Virus record (IMG/VR): IMGVR_UViG_3300037096_000007
Location: 1-59,263 of that record
Source: a virus
Length of the DNA stretch: 59,263 bases
Direction: 5' to 3' (one strand)
Each line of letters starts with the position of its first letter. Within the stretch, counting starts at the first letter, position 1. The translations under genes were made by a program, and so were the position numbers. The notes beneath the pieces were generated by a model. It saw only the letters and a program-made list of their open reading frames with translations. It did no database searches and was not told the DNA's origin. Below are positions 33,317 to 40,662 of the stretch, piece by piece.

Positions 33317-34568
33317 TTGCGTTCTCCACAAAACCAAAAGCGTTTGGAGCTTTGTTCCAACCCTTTTTGCGGCGTTCCATCAGGTCGAGATATTTTTGAT
33401 AGGCTTCGCTTTTATGCTGAGTAAAGCCGATGCCCTTGCACCAATAATCATTGCGCAATAGCGATTTGCATACGCGACGCCATGATGGCGCACCACGTGA
33501 GGCCTCGGCGTCATAGGGAGCCTCGTCGGGGATACCGTTTTCGTATCCTCTAGTGCTCCACCACTTTTCAAATAGCATGATTTTATTTCGGAAATGCTCG
33601 CGCGTTTTTGGCGGCATGGATTCAAATAATAGCTTAGCAAAGCTGCGCCACGTATGACCGGCAGGCTTTGTGATCCTTCGGTAGCCGTTTATATTACCCC
33701 ATTCCTGGACATACAACGCACCGCCATTTGCGCCATTCACCCGCGCAACAACGCGTGCCCATGTCTCAGGCTCGATCAAATGGAAAAGCCATAAGCCCTT
33801 GCGCTGATCGTCACCGTACGGCTGGCAAATTCTCATTTGGTGAATTGATAACCCGGCTTTGTACATCAAATCGTAAAGGCGATTGTACGGCATTTCCGGA
33901 TGGCGAGCGTGCCACGTCCACAGATCGGCAGTCCGCCAATCGTAAATCGGATATATGTTGAAAACATCCGCAATGACTTTCGAGGTCCAGCGCTTACCGT
34001 CTTTCATTTCCTTGTGCGATGTGGCGATGGTACGGAAACGGTTTAGGCTTTCATCGGTTCGGATGCCAACAAAACAGGCGCACGATTGCCATTGCGCAAA
34101 CCATTCGCCAAACAGCGGCACGAATTCCTCAAATTCCATTCCTGAATGAAAGAACGGAAAATAATTTGGGTCAATTACGGCGCGATCCGGCAAATCGCGA
34201 ATCCAGGCGTCTTTTTTGTCGGGGTCCCAACACAGCCAAAACGGCATATAAACGCTAACAGCGTTCCGCAGATGTAGTGGCAGGCAGACCCAATAAAGCT
34301 CAATGTTATCCTTATAAAGATCGAAACATTTTTTCGCGTGGTCGATTGTGAGTTTGTATTGGCCCTCAAGATCGACCAGCAAAATACCGATCTTACGATT
34401 GCGTCTGATCGCCTCCGCCATGACAAGGTGTAGCATAACCGTGCTATCCTTACCGGCGCTAAAGCTGAGATAAATCCGCTCAAAATTATCGAATGTCCAG
34501 GCAATGCGCTCTTGCGATGCCTGCACCACATTAATCCCAATCGAATGTTTTAGGAGCGATTGCTTCAC
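33303..34568 (-). CDS. ibrA: IbrA-like PAPS-reductase-family protein (DUF3440), 421 aa
   Basis: GTG start at 34568, chosen because GGGAGGGGA lies 8 bases upstream; the open frame continues upstream without a site. The PP-loop SFSAGKDS (residues 35-42) marks the ATP-pyrophosphatase/PAPS-reductase superfamily. Further family-typical segments are IGILLVDLEGQYKLTIDH, CFVGIRTDESLNRFRT, IYPIYDWRTADLWTWHAR and the downstream DUF3440-type end. E. coli IbrA has this architecture and acts with the ParB-like IbrB; biochemical activity is not settled. Here an IbrB-like gene lies two genes upstream with one unknown gene between. The start overlaps the unknown gene by 38 bases. Confidence 0.8.
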   Translation of the reverse strand: MKQSLLKHSIGINVVQASQERIAWTFDNFERIYLSFSAGKDSTVMLHLVMAEAIRRNRKIGILLVDLEGQYKLTIDHAKKCFDLYKDNIELYWVCLPLHLRNAVSVYMPFWLCWDPDKKDAWIRDLPDRAVIDPNYFPFFHSGMEFEEFVPLFGEWFAQWQSCACFVGIRTDESLNRFRTIATSHKEMKDGKRWTSKVIADVFNIYPIYDWRTADLWTWHARHPEMPYNRLYDLMYKAGLSIHQMRICQPYGDDQRKGLWLFHLIEPETWARVVARVNGANGGALYVQEWGNINGYRRITKPAGHTWRSFAKLLFESMPPKTREHFRNKIMLFEKWWSTRGYENGIPDEAPYDAEASRGAPSWRRVCKSLLRNDYWCKGIGFTQHKSEAYQKYLDLMERRKKGWNKAPNAFGFVENANAQR

Positions 34569-34956
34569 GATATTTCCCCTCCCACAAGGCAATAGCCTCG
34601 TCCGCCACTCGGTTCGCTTCGTCCTGTTCTGGCTGTGATAGTGTATGCCACCCAAGCCGCGTGCAATTCTCAGGTGAGTTGACTGCGATACAACAGGCAG
34701 CATGACCAAGCCACGCTTGTCGATTCATCCCCTGTGCAGTTAGATTCACCTCGCATGATATCGGCCATTCCTCGATTGCCTTGAGCATTGCGAGCTTAAA
34801 TTCCTCGGGCGAGCGCATAAGATCGCCGGCGGCGTTAATATACGATTGCGCTTTATCGCCGCTGACATTGCGCCACATCCCGGCTGGAAATTCCTCCCAT
34901 TTGTCATGCGGATAATATCTCCGCTTCAACGCTTTCGCCAATCTCGCCCTCCACAT
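34531..34956 (-). CDS. Unknown gene between ibrB- and ibrA-like genes, 141 aa
   Basis: Overlaps ibrB-like upstream by ~53 bases if it starts at ATG 34956. A TTG five codons in (34941), with GGAGG just before, is an equally good or better start. Conserved-looking stretches: RRYYPHDKWEEFPAGMWRNV, CEVNLTAQGMNRQAWLGHAA, RLGWHTLSQPEQDEANRVAD. Two adjacent Cys (AACCIAV). No family recognised. Tight embedding suggests it works with the pair. Confidence 0.65.
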   Translation of the reverse strand: MWRARLAKALKRRYYPHDKWEEFPAGMWRNVSGDKAQSYINAAGDLMRSPEEFKLAMLKAIEEWPISCEVNLTAQGMNRQAWLGHAACCIAVNSPENCTRLGWHTLSQPEQDEANRVADEAIALWEGKYREAIAPKTFDWD

Positions 34957-35668
34957 TCAAATTATCATCTTCGTTGATACGATCAGCTTCCCAAGCTTCG
35001 GAAAACTCGCGATCCTTAAACATTTCCGCAAGTCCGGTTATTTGGGCGAGACGTAATACTTCGTCAGGGTCCATTCCTAAATTTTTGCCGATCTTTTCAT
35101 TCGACCAATTGCGGCGCTTTAATTCCAAAACAATTTCGGACATTCCATCGACACGGTGCTTACCGCGCGCTCGATTGTGTCGCACGGTCGCGGCAATGCG
35201 ATCCGAACGGTCTGTTTGCTCTGATCTGATTTGCACGACAGGCAGATAGCCCATAACCCGAGCGCGAATATCATCGCATTCTCTGCCAACACGATGGCGA
35301 TGGAAGCCATCAACAACTTCGTAGGCATCGGCTTCTTTGTTGGTGACGATCGGCTGCGTGTAACCATCAGCGGCGATTGATAATCGCAGCAATTCCATTT
35401 CGGGTGGCGCAACGCTGTTAGGATTGTAATCGTTTGCGCGGACTTGATCGGAACGCACCCACCGCACGCAATCAACAGGTTCATTTCCAAATGGGCTATG
35501 TTCCGAGATTATTGCGCGGAGGCGATTGATAGCCTCGATTTTATCGGCGAGCGACAAATCATCCAAGGCGTCAATCTTTTTCGTCACCGTCGCCACGACT
35601 TTCGCAACCGCGCTCTCATTTATCGGCGACGGTCTTTCAGCAACATCCAAAGGAAATAACGTATCCAT
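34904..35668 (-). CDS. ibrB: IbrB-like protein with ParB N-terminal domain, 254 aa
   Basis: Residues ~65-140 contain the ParB/Sulfiredoxin fold: VRWVRSDQVRANDYNPNSVA, LRLSIAADGYTQPIVTN, then AYEVVDGFHRHRVGRE, the 'G.HR...' nucleotide-binding box. Residues ~165-225 are a helix-turn-helix segment (RGKHRVDGMSEIVLELKRRN, WSNEKIGKNLGMDPDEVLRL), ending acidic. IbrB is the usual partner of IbrA. ParB-type folds of this kind bind CTP or ATP and can have nuclease or kinase activity; the activity here is not known. Confidence 0.78.
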   Translation of the reverse strand: MDTLFPLDVAERPSPINESAVAKVVATVTKKIDALDDLSLADKIEAINRLRAIISEHSPFGNEPVDCVRWVRSDQVRANDYNPNSVAPPEMELLRLSIAADGYTQPIVTNKEADAYEVVDGFHRHRVGRECDDIRARVMGYLPVVQIRSEQTDRSDRIAATVRHNRARGKHRVDGMSEIVLELKRRNWSNEKIGKNLGMDPDEVLRLAQITGLAEMFKDREFSEAWEADRINEDDNLNVEGEIGESVEAEILSA

Positions 35669-35677
35669 CCCTATCCC

Positions 35678-35953
35678 CTATGTTGCCAATGAAAGCATCG
35701 CCGACGCGTCGGCAACATCAACGTAATCTGATAAGAGAAAACCCAAAGCGCGCGCACCCGCCATCCATTCAACAGCCGAATCAGCATCCACTATTCCGCC
35801 GCGTAATGCAATGCCGATTGTCTCGATTTCATTCACAACCAATAATGCGCGGGTGCGAGCCGCGCGCAATTCCGCAAGAACATATTCGCGATAGGCAATC
35901 TCACCGGGATGATCGCCGCGCACCATCATCGCAAATTCGGAAACCTTTTTCAT
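35678..35953 (-). CDS. Unrecognised helical protein, 91 aa
   Basis: Helical (YREYVLAELRAARTRALLVV, NEIETIGIALRGGIVDADSA, VEWMAGARALGFLLSDYVDV). Start overlaps the helicase stop by 4 bases. A helicase or ibrB partner by position only. Confidence 0.55.
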   Translation of the reverse strand: MKKVSEFAMMVRGDHPGEIAYREYVLAELRAARTRALLVVNEIETIGIALRGGIVDADSAVEWMAGARALGFLLSDYVDVADASAMLSLAT

Positions 35954-37446
35954 GCGACGACATACTCGGCGTTGCGTTTAGATTTTGCCCATTGGATATT
36001 TTTACTTCTAATCCAAGATAAGGTTTTTGGACCCGGCTCAATCGGCATTGCATCGCGAATTGACGGAATGTTCGGCCATACTTTGAATTTCTCGCGATAT
36101 TTATTTGCTGCCCACCCCTCCTTGTAGCCGTGCTGAGCCGCGTACCAGCGCAATTCAGCGAACAACAACTGTTTCTCCGCAAGCGTGTATTCTTTTTTCG
36201 CAACGCGCTTTTGTCCACCAGTGACATCAACAAGCTCGCCATCACGCTCGATTACGCCGTTTACCGCCCGCGATTCAAATCCGCAATGCGGGCATTTTGA
36301 AACCTTCGGCGGCTTCAAATATCCGCATGATTTGCATTCCTTCGGTAGTGCGATGCGCGGCTTGGCTTCCTGCGGCTCGGCTTTCTTTCCCGTATTCAGC
36401 CTATCGTGGTGAATGTCGGTTACGAATCCCAATCGCTGCGTCGAATCACTGTGATCGAGGATCAGCGCGTAATCTTTTCCCGGCGTCGTGCGTAATGCTC
36501 GCCCGATGATTTGCGTGAAAAGAATTTCGCTTTTCGTTGGCCGGCACAAAACCAAACAGCGAACATCGTAATCAACTCCGGTCGTCAGCGTCGCCACGTT
36601 GCAAACGATCTGACATTCTCCGCTATGAAATTTTCGTTTTATCTCGCGGCGCTCAAGGTCGGTCGTGTATGCGTCCTGATATTCCGCTTTGATGCCAGCT
36701 CGGATAAATCGTTCCTGCAAATTCTTGGCGTGCGCACGATCAACGCCGTAAACGAATGTTTTATCCCTCCCCCAAAGTTTTTTCCATGTCTCGATTACGT
36801 CGGCAACGAGCGTGCCTTGCTGCATCGCTTCGCTCAATTGGCCTTCGTGGTAATCGCCTGCAACAATCTTGATGTTGCGTAGGTCGGGATGGCCAGCAGC
36901 AAACACGCGGAACGGCGACAACAAACCTTCTGAAATTAGCTCCTTCGTGGTCGCAGCGATCAAAAGCGTATCAAAATATCGCCCGAGTCCAATCGACCAT
37001 GGCGTAGCAGAGATTCCGATAAACGGAACGTTTTTCCAATCGTCATGGGTCAGCCATTCCCGGTGGCGCTTGTGCAGCGAATGAACCTCATCGATGATTA
37101 CAATATCAGCGCGGGGAAATTCCGATCTCCGGTCTAGCGTCTGAATGCTGCAAATTTGCACCGGCTTCGACCAATCCTGCAATTCATGCGCTGCTTGGAT
37201 AACCCCAATATCACGAATTCCCTCGTTCCAAAACATTTCGACCGTCTGCGAAACCAACGAAACCGCATTGACACAAAATGCTACACGCTTGTCCTTTTCG
37301 CGGGCGCTCTCGACAATCGCCGCCGATAGCTTCGTCTTGCCCGAGCCGGTCGGCGATTGAACCACAATCCGTCGCACCCCTTGGCGCACGGTTTGCCGCA
37401 ATGCCTCAAGGGCGCGCGATTGGTGTGGCCATAAATCGGTTTTCAT
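35950..37446 (-). CDS. SF2 DEAH-type helicase with zinc ribbon (RadD-like), 498 aa
   Basis: Motif I SPTGSGKTKLS (~residues 30-40), motif II IIDEVHS, motif III GISATPW, motif V TLTTGVDYD, motif VI QIIGRALRT. After the core comes a four-Cys zinc finger, CKSCGYLKPPKVSKCPHCGF, as in RadD-type repair helicases and several phage replication helicases. A basic tail follows. Likely unwinds or remodels DNA during phage replication or recombination. First of the genes read with the ibr module; preceded by a 72-aa gene. Confidence 0.85.
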   Translation of the reverse strand: MKTDLWPHQSRALEALRQTVRQGVRRIVVQSPTGSGKTKLSAAIVESAREKDKRVAFCVNAVSLVSQTVEMFWNEGIRDIGVIQAAHELQDWSKPVQICSIQTLDRRSEFPRADIVIIDEVHSLHKRHREWLTHDDWKNVPFIGISATPWSIGLGRYFDTLLIAATTKELISEGLLSPFRVFAAGHPDLRNIKIVAGDYHEGQLSEAMQQGTLVADVIETWKKLWGRDKTFVYGVDRAHAKNLQERFIRAGIKAEYQDAYTTDLERREIKRKFHSGECQIVCNVATLTTGVDYDVRCLVLCRPTKSEILFTQIIGRALRTTPGKDYALILDHSDSTQRLGFVTDIHHDRLNTGKKAEPQEAKPRIALPKECKSCGYLKPPKVSKCPHCGFESRAVNGVIERDGELVDVTGGQKRVAKKEYTLAEKQLLFAELRWYAAQHGYKEGWAANKYREKFKVWPNIPSIRDAMPIEPGPKTLSWIRSKNIQWAKSKRNAEYVVA

Positions 37447-37452
37447 GATTAT

Positions 37453-37671
37453 TTAGCTTTTTGAAAGTAAGATCAATTCGTCGGTCGTCAAGCCAGCGAT
37501 TGCCTTATCAAAATCGCGAGCCGCAGCGATGTAAGCTCGATGCGCAATTTCGTATTGAGCCGCCTGTCTCAGCCTGTCCTCGGACTTTATCGCTGTATTC
37601 ATCATGCCGAGAGTTTGCATAAACATCATCGCTTCGGCCTTGCGCGTCGATAGAGTTTTGATGTCGATCAT
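37453..37671 (-). CDS. Unrecognised helical protein, 72 aa
   Basis: Helical (KAEAMMFMQTLGMMNTAIKS, RLRQAAQYEIAHRAYIAAAR, DFDKAIAGLTTDELILLSKS). Its ribosome site (AAGGGAAC) belongs to the purine-rich tract described for 37679-37778. Upstream of the helicase. Function unknown. Confidence 0.5.
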   Translation of the reverse strand: MIDIKTLSTRKAEAMMFMQTLGMMNTAIKSEDRLRQAAQYEIAHRAYIAAARDFDKAIAGLTTDELILLSKS

Positions 37672-37678
37672 GTCCGAG

Positions 37679-37778
37679 TTCCCTTCTTACCGTCCTGATA
37701 GTCTCTTACTTCCCTAATCTTCCTTGCTTCCCTTACTACCTCGCCAAGCCGTTTTCTTTCTTTCTTCCTTACTACTGT
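37679..37778. other. Polypyrimidine tract with short repeats, candidate replication origin or leader
   Basis: The plus strand is almost pure pyrimidine for ~100 bases with recurring units: CTTCCCTTACTACC (37727-37740), CTTCCTTACTACTG (37764-37777) and related TCTTACTTCCCTAATC and TTCCTTGCTTCCC. The tract separates the replication genes (DUF1376 and DnaA-like, 37790-38550) from the helicase block. Iteron-like repeats with strand asymmetry next to an initiator-like gene are what a phage origin can look like. It could instead only supply ribosome-binding purines on the minus-strand mRNA. Confidence 0.4.
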
Positions 37779-37789
37779 GAGTGTGTGTC

Positions 37790-38155
37790 CTAATGCTTAT
37801 CAATTGGATTGCTTTTGCTATGCAATTGCATCACGTTTGCATTGCTTTTGCTGTGTCTCGCCTCCGCTGCGGCCTGTCGTTTGCTGGAAATGTCAATTGC
37901 CTTCGCTATTTCGCCGTCAAGCTCTAGGTGTCTAAAATCGCTAGTAAAAAAGGCTAAAATCGTAGGTTTCACTCTTTTCCACTCAATTGGCCTCATACAG
38001 GCAATTTGAGCGAGTTCGTCGTCATCAGTCGGGATGGTTCCGTTGATCCAATAGTGCATGATTAGAAGCAGATAGGCACCATGCTTGGCGGCGTTCAAAT
38101 GCGCCGTTTTGGCTTTATAATCAGTGATATAGAGGGGCATCCAAGGTCGTTTCAA
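37790..38155 (-). CDS. DUF1376 (YdaU-like) replication-region protein, 121 aa
   Basis: Start taken at TTG 38155, which overlaps the TGA of the DnaA-like gene (TTGA) and places the family-typical 'KRPWMPLYITDY' at the N-terminus. DUF1376 signature: PLYITDYKAKTAHLNAAKHG, AYLLLIMHYWINGTIP, DDELAQIACM, WKRVKPTILAFF. These proteins lie in lambdoid-type replication modules and are thought to act as initiators or initiator partners. The C-terminal ~30 residues are polar (SKSNANVMQLHSKSNP). Confidence 0.75.
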   Translation of the reverse strand: MKRPWMPLYITDYKAKTAHLNAAKHGAYLLLIMHYWINGTIPTDDDELAQIACMRPIEWKRVKPTILAFFTSDFRHLELDGEIAKAIDISSKRQAAAEARHSKSNANVMQLHSKSNPIDKH

Positions 38156-38550
38156 AGTGTTCTTTCTCCGACAAATTGAGCGATCAATCGCCATGATCGG
38201 GCCGTCCCTATACGATAAGGCCGAGAGGACCGTGAAACACGAGATGGCCAGAAAGAACCCCGTGGATAATTCAAATTGTGCGATGCGGCATATTTGGCGG
38301 CGCCGTCTGCAGCAATTGTGTGGTCGCGGTATAAAAATGCCCCTATGTGGTTGATTGAGCGAGATGTTTCGGAGAGCGCGCGATAATAAAACTCATGCCG
38401 CGCCGCAACAAGAGGCGCAAACCGGCGCCTCGATTGTATTTGGCGGACAGTTAGGTGATGCTTGTGACAAACCTCGATAGCAATCCGCCGCAAGGGCGGA
38501 ACAGGCTTGCCCGCCAAAATGATTGTGGATATATCTTGTAGCAATTCCAT
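38152..38550 (-). CDS. Stand-alone DnaA domain IV-like DNA-binding protein, 132 aa
   Basis: Residues ~22-90 fit the DnaA C-terminal domain: RRIAIEVCHKHHLTVRQIQS, RRRFAPLVAARHEFYYRALS, SINHIGAFL, then YRDHTIAADGAAKYA (corresponding to the 'RDH.TV..A..K' DnaA-box-reading motif). There is no AAA+ domain. The C-terminal ~40 residues are Arg/Ser-rich and unlike DnaA. Stand-alone domain IV proteins in phages may bind DnaA boxes at the phage origin or compete with host DnaA. Followed by the coupled DUF1376 gene. Confidence 0.72.
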   Translation of the reverse strand: MELLQDISTIILAGKPVPPLRRIAIEVCHKHHLTVRQIQSRRRFAPLVAARHEFYYRALSETSRSINHIGAFLYRDHTIAADGAAKYAASHNLNYPRGSFWPSRVSRSSRPYRIGTARSWRLIAQFVGERTL

Positions 38551-38596
38551 GGCTGTGTTCCCTACAGCTTGTGGACACGCCCAATTTCAGGGCGCA

Positions 38597-38625
38597 GGGC
38601 TCGGTGACGCCTCATCACCGAGCCC
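38597..38625. promoter_or_regulatory. Perfect 11-bp hairpin between ruvC-like and dnaA-like genes
   Basis: GGGCTCGGTGA (38597-38607), loop CGCCTCA, TCACCGAGCCC (38615-38625). On the minus-strand mRNA it is not followed by a U-run, so it is not a classical terminator. A processing site, attenuator or protein site is possible. The remainder of 38551-38651 shows no gene. Confidence 0.5.
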
Positions 38626-38651
38626 AAACTTTATGCCCCTTCACGCGATTG

Positions 38652-39185
38652 TCAACGATTTATTGCGACGGCGCCGAGCGGCCCAAGATCGAACCGCATT
38701 TTGCGCGCGGCTTCCGGGTAAAGCTGATGGATCATATAAAACCGCAATGCGAGCGCATCGGCCTGGTTGTCATCCGTCACGCGATAGCCGCGCGCCATCG
38801 CCATTTCAATCATCGCCGGTTTTTTCGCCCACCCGTCGCCGGTCCAGAATTGTTTGATTGTTGACGGCTGCGCTTCCTCGCATCTGATTTGTTGCTCGGC
38901 GCAATGCAATTGCACGAGCGCGGCCATCCCGTACAGTCGGCGCAACGTCGTGAGCCGAGCTTGACGCGGTAGGATCGGCGATTCAAAAATAACAATCTCA
39001 GGATTTGTTTGTTTGATGATGGCGAGCAGCCAGCGATTGAAAACCTGCATGAACGTTCCAACATCGGTCGGCGGCGCTTTGAAAATCTCGGTGCCGAACA
39101 ATGGCCGCTGATGCACATAGCCGCTTGTCCAGCCGGTTTTGCCGGACAGATCGAGCGATACGAGCATAGGGCCGATGGTGTCCAT
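38652..39185 (-). CDS. RuvC-like Holliday-junction resolvase / RNase H-fold nuclease, 177 aa
   Basis: First acidic site in VSLDLSGKTGW (Asp12), second in EIVIFESPI (Glu), third in TDDNQADALALRFY (two Asp). A KKPAM-type segment precedes the last motif (GWAKKPAMIEMAMARG). This is the RuvC/RNase H arrangement and the length suits RuvC (~170 aa). Likely resolves recombination or replication intermediates made by the ERF recombinase. Transcribed leftward from the divergent control region at 39186-39302. Confidence 0.75.
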   Translation of the reverse strand: MDTIGPMLVSLDLSGKTGWTSGYVHQRPLFGTEIFKAPPTDVGTFMQVFNRWLLAIIKQTNPEIVIFESPILPRQARLTTLRRLYGMAALVQLHCAEQQIRCEEAQPSTIKQFWTGDGWAKKPAMIEMAMARGYRVTDDNQADALALRFYMIHQLYPEAARKMRFDLGPLGAVAINR

Positions 39186-39191
39186 TTTGTG

Positions 39192-39232
39192 CCATATATA
39201 GCGTTTTCAACGCTTTAGCACACAATATATGG
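39192..39232. promoter_or_regulatory. Nested inverted repeats in divergent promoter region
   Basis: Outer arms CCATATAT (39192-39199) and ATATATGG (39225-39232) are perfect complements. The inner palindrome AGCGTT-TTC-AACGCT (39200-39214) is also perfect. They lie between the divergent RuvC-like (start 39185) and HTH (start 39303) genes. A dimeric HTH repressor, perhaps the product of 39303, is the natural candidate ligand. AT-rich arms may double as -10 elements. Confidence 0.55.
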
Positions 39233-39302
39233 GGATGCAAAATAGGGCTTGCAATTTCCGAATTTATGGTTTTATGTGGCGTTACCGATAGGGGATAACG
39301 TC

Positions 39303-39515
39303 TTGGACAAAAAAATAACCCAAACCGACGTGCGGAAAGAACTTCGCGCTTGCGCCGCCAATGCGGGCAGTGTTCGCAAGCTGGCGATCATGATGGACCT
39401 CTCGCACGTTTACGTCGCCAACGTCATTCGCGGATTGCGTGAGCCGGGACCATCGGTGTGCCGCTATCTCGGATTGCGTCGTGTCGCTGAGATTTATTTC
39501 GAGAGGATCAGATGA
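39303..39515 (+). CDS. Cro/C1-like helix-turn-helix protein, 70 aa
   Basis: Start proposed at TTG 39303, with GGGG 8 bases upstream; the frame also has upstream TTG (39249) and GTG starts. HTH region: NAGSVRKLAIMMDLSHVYVA, NVIRGLREPGPSVCRYLGL, typical of phage Cro-like or lambda-repressor-like folds lacking a C-terminal domain. First gene of the rightward recombination operon, likely autoregulatory on the nested repeats. Confidence 0.65.
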   Translation: MDKKITQTDVRKELRACAANAGSVRKLAIMMDLSHVYVANVIRGLREPGPSVCRYLGLRRVAEIYFERIR

Positions 39516-39733
39516 AAGTAAAATTACAGGAAATTCCTGTTCAAATCTTGAATGTCAATGACGACGATATTCTTATATTGCGCATTGATCCTGAAATGGA
39601 CGAAGAACAGCGGTATTATCTTAGGCACGCTTTAAGTAGCGCATTGCTGGATGCTGGCAAAAATAATCCCGTGCGTTGCATCTCCAAAGATGTTGATTTG
39701 GCTGTCGTCAAGTCTGAGGACGCAAAATCATGA
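39512..39733 (+). CDS. Unrecognised protein, 73 aa
   Basis: Acidic, mixed strand/helix (VQILNVNDDDILILRIDPEM, DEEQRYYLRHALSSALLDAG). Overlaps both neighbours by 4 bases. Function unknown. Confidence 0.55.
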   Translation: MKVKLQEIPVQILNVNDDDILILRIDPEMDEEQRYYLRHALSSALLDAGKNNPVRCISKDVDLAVVKSEDAKS

Positions 39734-40662
39734 CCGACCAATTCGCAGGATGGCGCGCATTGCTCGCTGGTGAGCCGGTTCAATTCGACGGCAATGATCC
39801 GCTGCCGGGATATTATCGCATCCGCAAGGGACGCGGGTCGGATGAATGGTCGCCGGTTGGGGTTTGGGAGGACGGCGGCACGGTACTCGTTTTCCTTAAT
39901 AGCAAATCGGTCCCCGTTGACCGCGTATGGCCCTATTGCGCCAAAAACCCGATTACCTACGAGGTTTATGCCGCCGTAGCCGAGCGGGGCGAGCCGTGGC
40001 CGGATTTGCACCCTGCCGTGACCCGTCACCATAATAATGCCCCGCCCGCCAACTCATTGGAAGCGTTGACGGAAGCCATAAACGACCTCGCTAGAGAGGC
40101 CAAAACCATGATCGAGCATGGCGCGGCCAAGTCTCAGGATGAATCCGACAGAGCTGCGGACCTCTCGAATGAGATCGCCAAGCTATGGAAACGGGCCGAT
40201 AAGGCGCGGGCGGATGAAGGCCAGCCGTCCTTAGACGCTGTACGGGCTATAAATGACCGCTGGCGAGGGATTTTAGAGGCGGCCAATATCTACAAGGCCC
40301 TTAAGGATAGCGTCTGCTTACCCTTCCTAGCGGCGCGGAAAGCCGCAAAGGCTAAGGCCGAGTCTGAGGCCCGCGAACAGGCCGAATCCGCCACCAAAGC
40401 CGGAAGGGCTGAGGAAGCTGTCGAGGCTGCCAAACGAGCCGACGCCATAGCCGCTACCAAGACCACGGCTGGCACCCGTGGCCGCGCGGTCCATTTGCAG
40501 GAGCGCGTCACCGTGACGATAATCGACCGTCACAAGGTCATGGCGTTTTTCTCGAATAATCAAAAGCTGATCGACGTGCTGCAATCGCTGGCGCAGGATG
40601 CCGTAGCGGCTGGCGTCGAGGTTCCGGGAACGAAAGTTGGGAAAGAGGATAAGGCGCGATGA
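39730..40662 (+). CDS. Unrecognised protein preceding ERF recombinase, 310 aa
   Basis: N-terminal ~80 residues look globular (PGYYRIRKGRGSDEWSPVGV, NPITYEVYAAVAERGEPWPD). Residues ~115-235 are charged helices with coiled-coil character (KAKAESEAREQAESATKAGR, EEAVEAAKRADA). The C-terminal ~50 residues (RVTVTIIDRHKVMAFFSNNQ) look folded. Proteins of this build often sit just before ERF/Erf-like or Bet-like annealases in Hyphomicrobiales phages. Role unknown; overlap with the ERF gene indicates coupling. Confidence 0.6.
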   Translation: MTDQFAGWRALLAGEPVQFDGNDPLPGYYRIRKGRGSDEWSPVGVWEDGGTVLVFLNSKSVPVDRVWPYCAKNPITYEVYAAVAERGEPWPDLHPAVTRHHNNAPPANSLEALTEAINDLAREAKTMIEHGAAKSQDESDRAADLSNEIAKLWKRADKARADEGQPSLDAVRAINDRWRGILEAANIYKALKDSVCLPFLAARKAAKAKAESEAREQAESATKAGRAEEAVEAAKRADAIAATKTTAGTRGRAVHLQERVTVTIIDRHKVMAFFSNNQKLIDVLQSLAQDAVAAGVEVPGTKVGKEDKAR

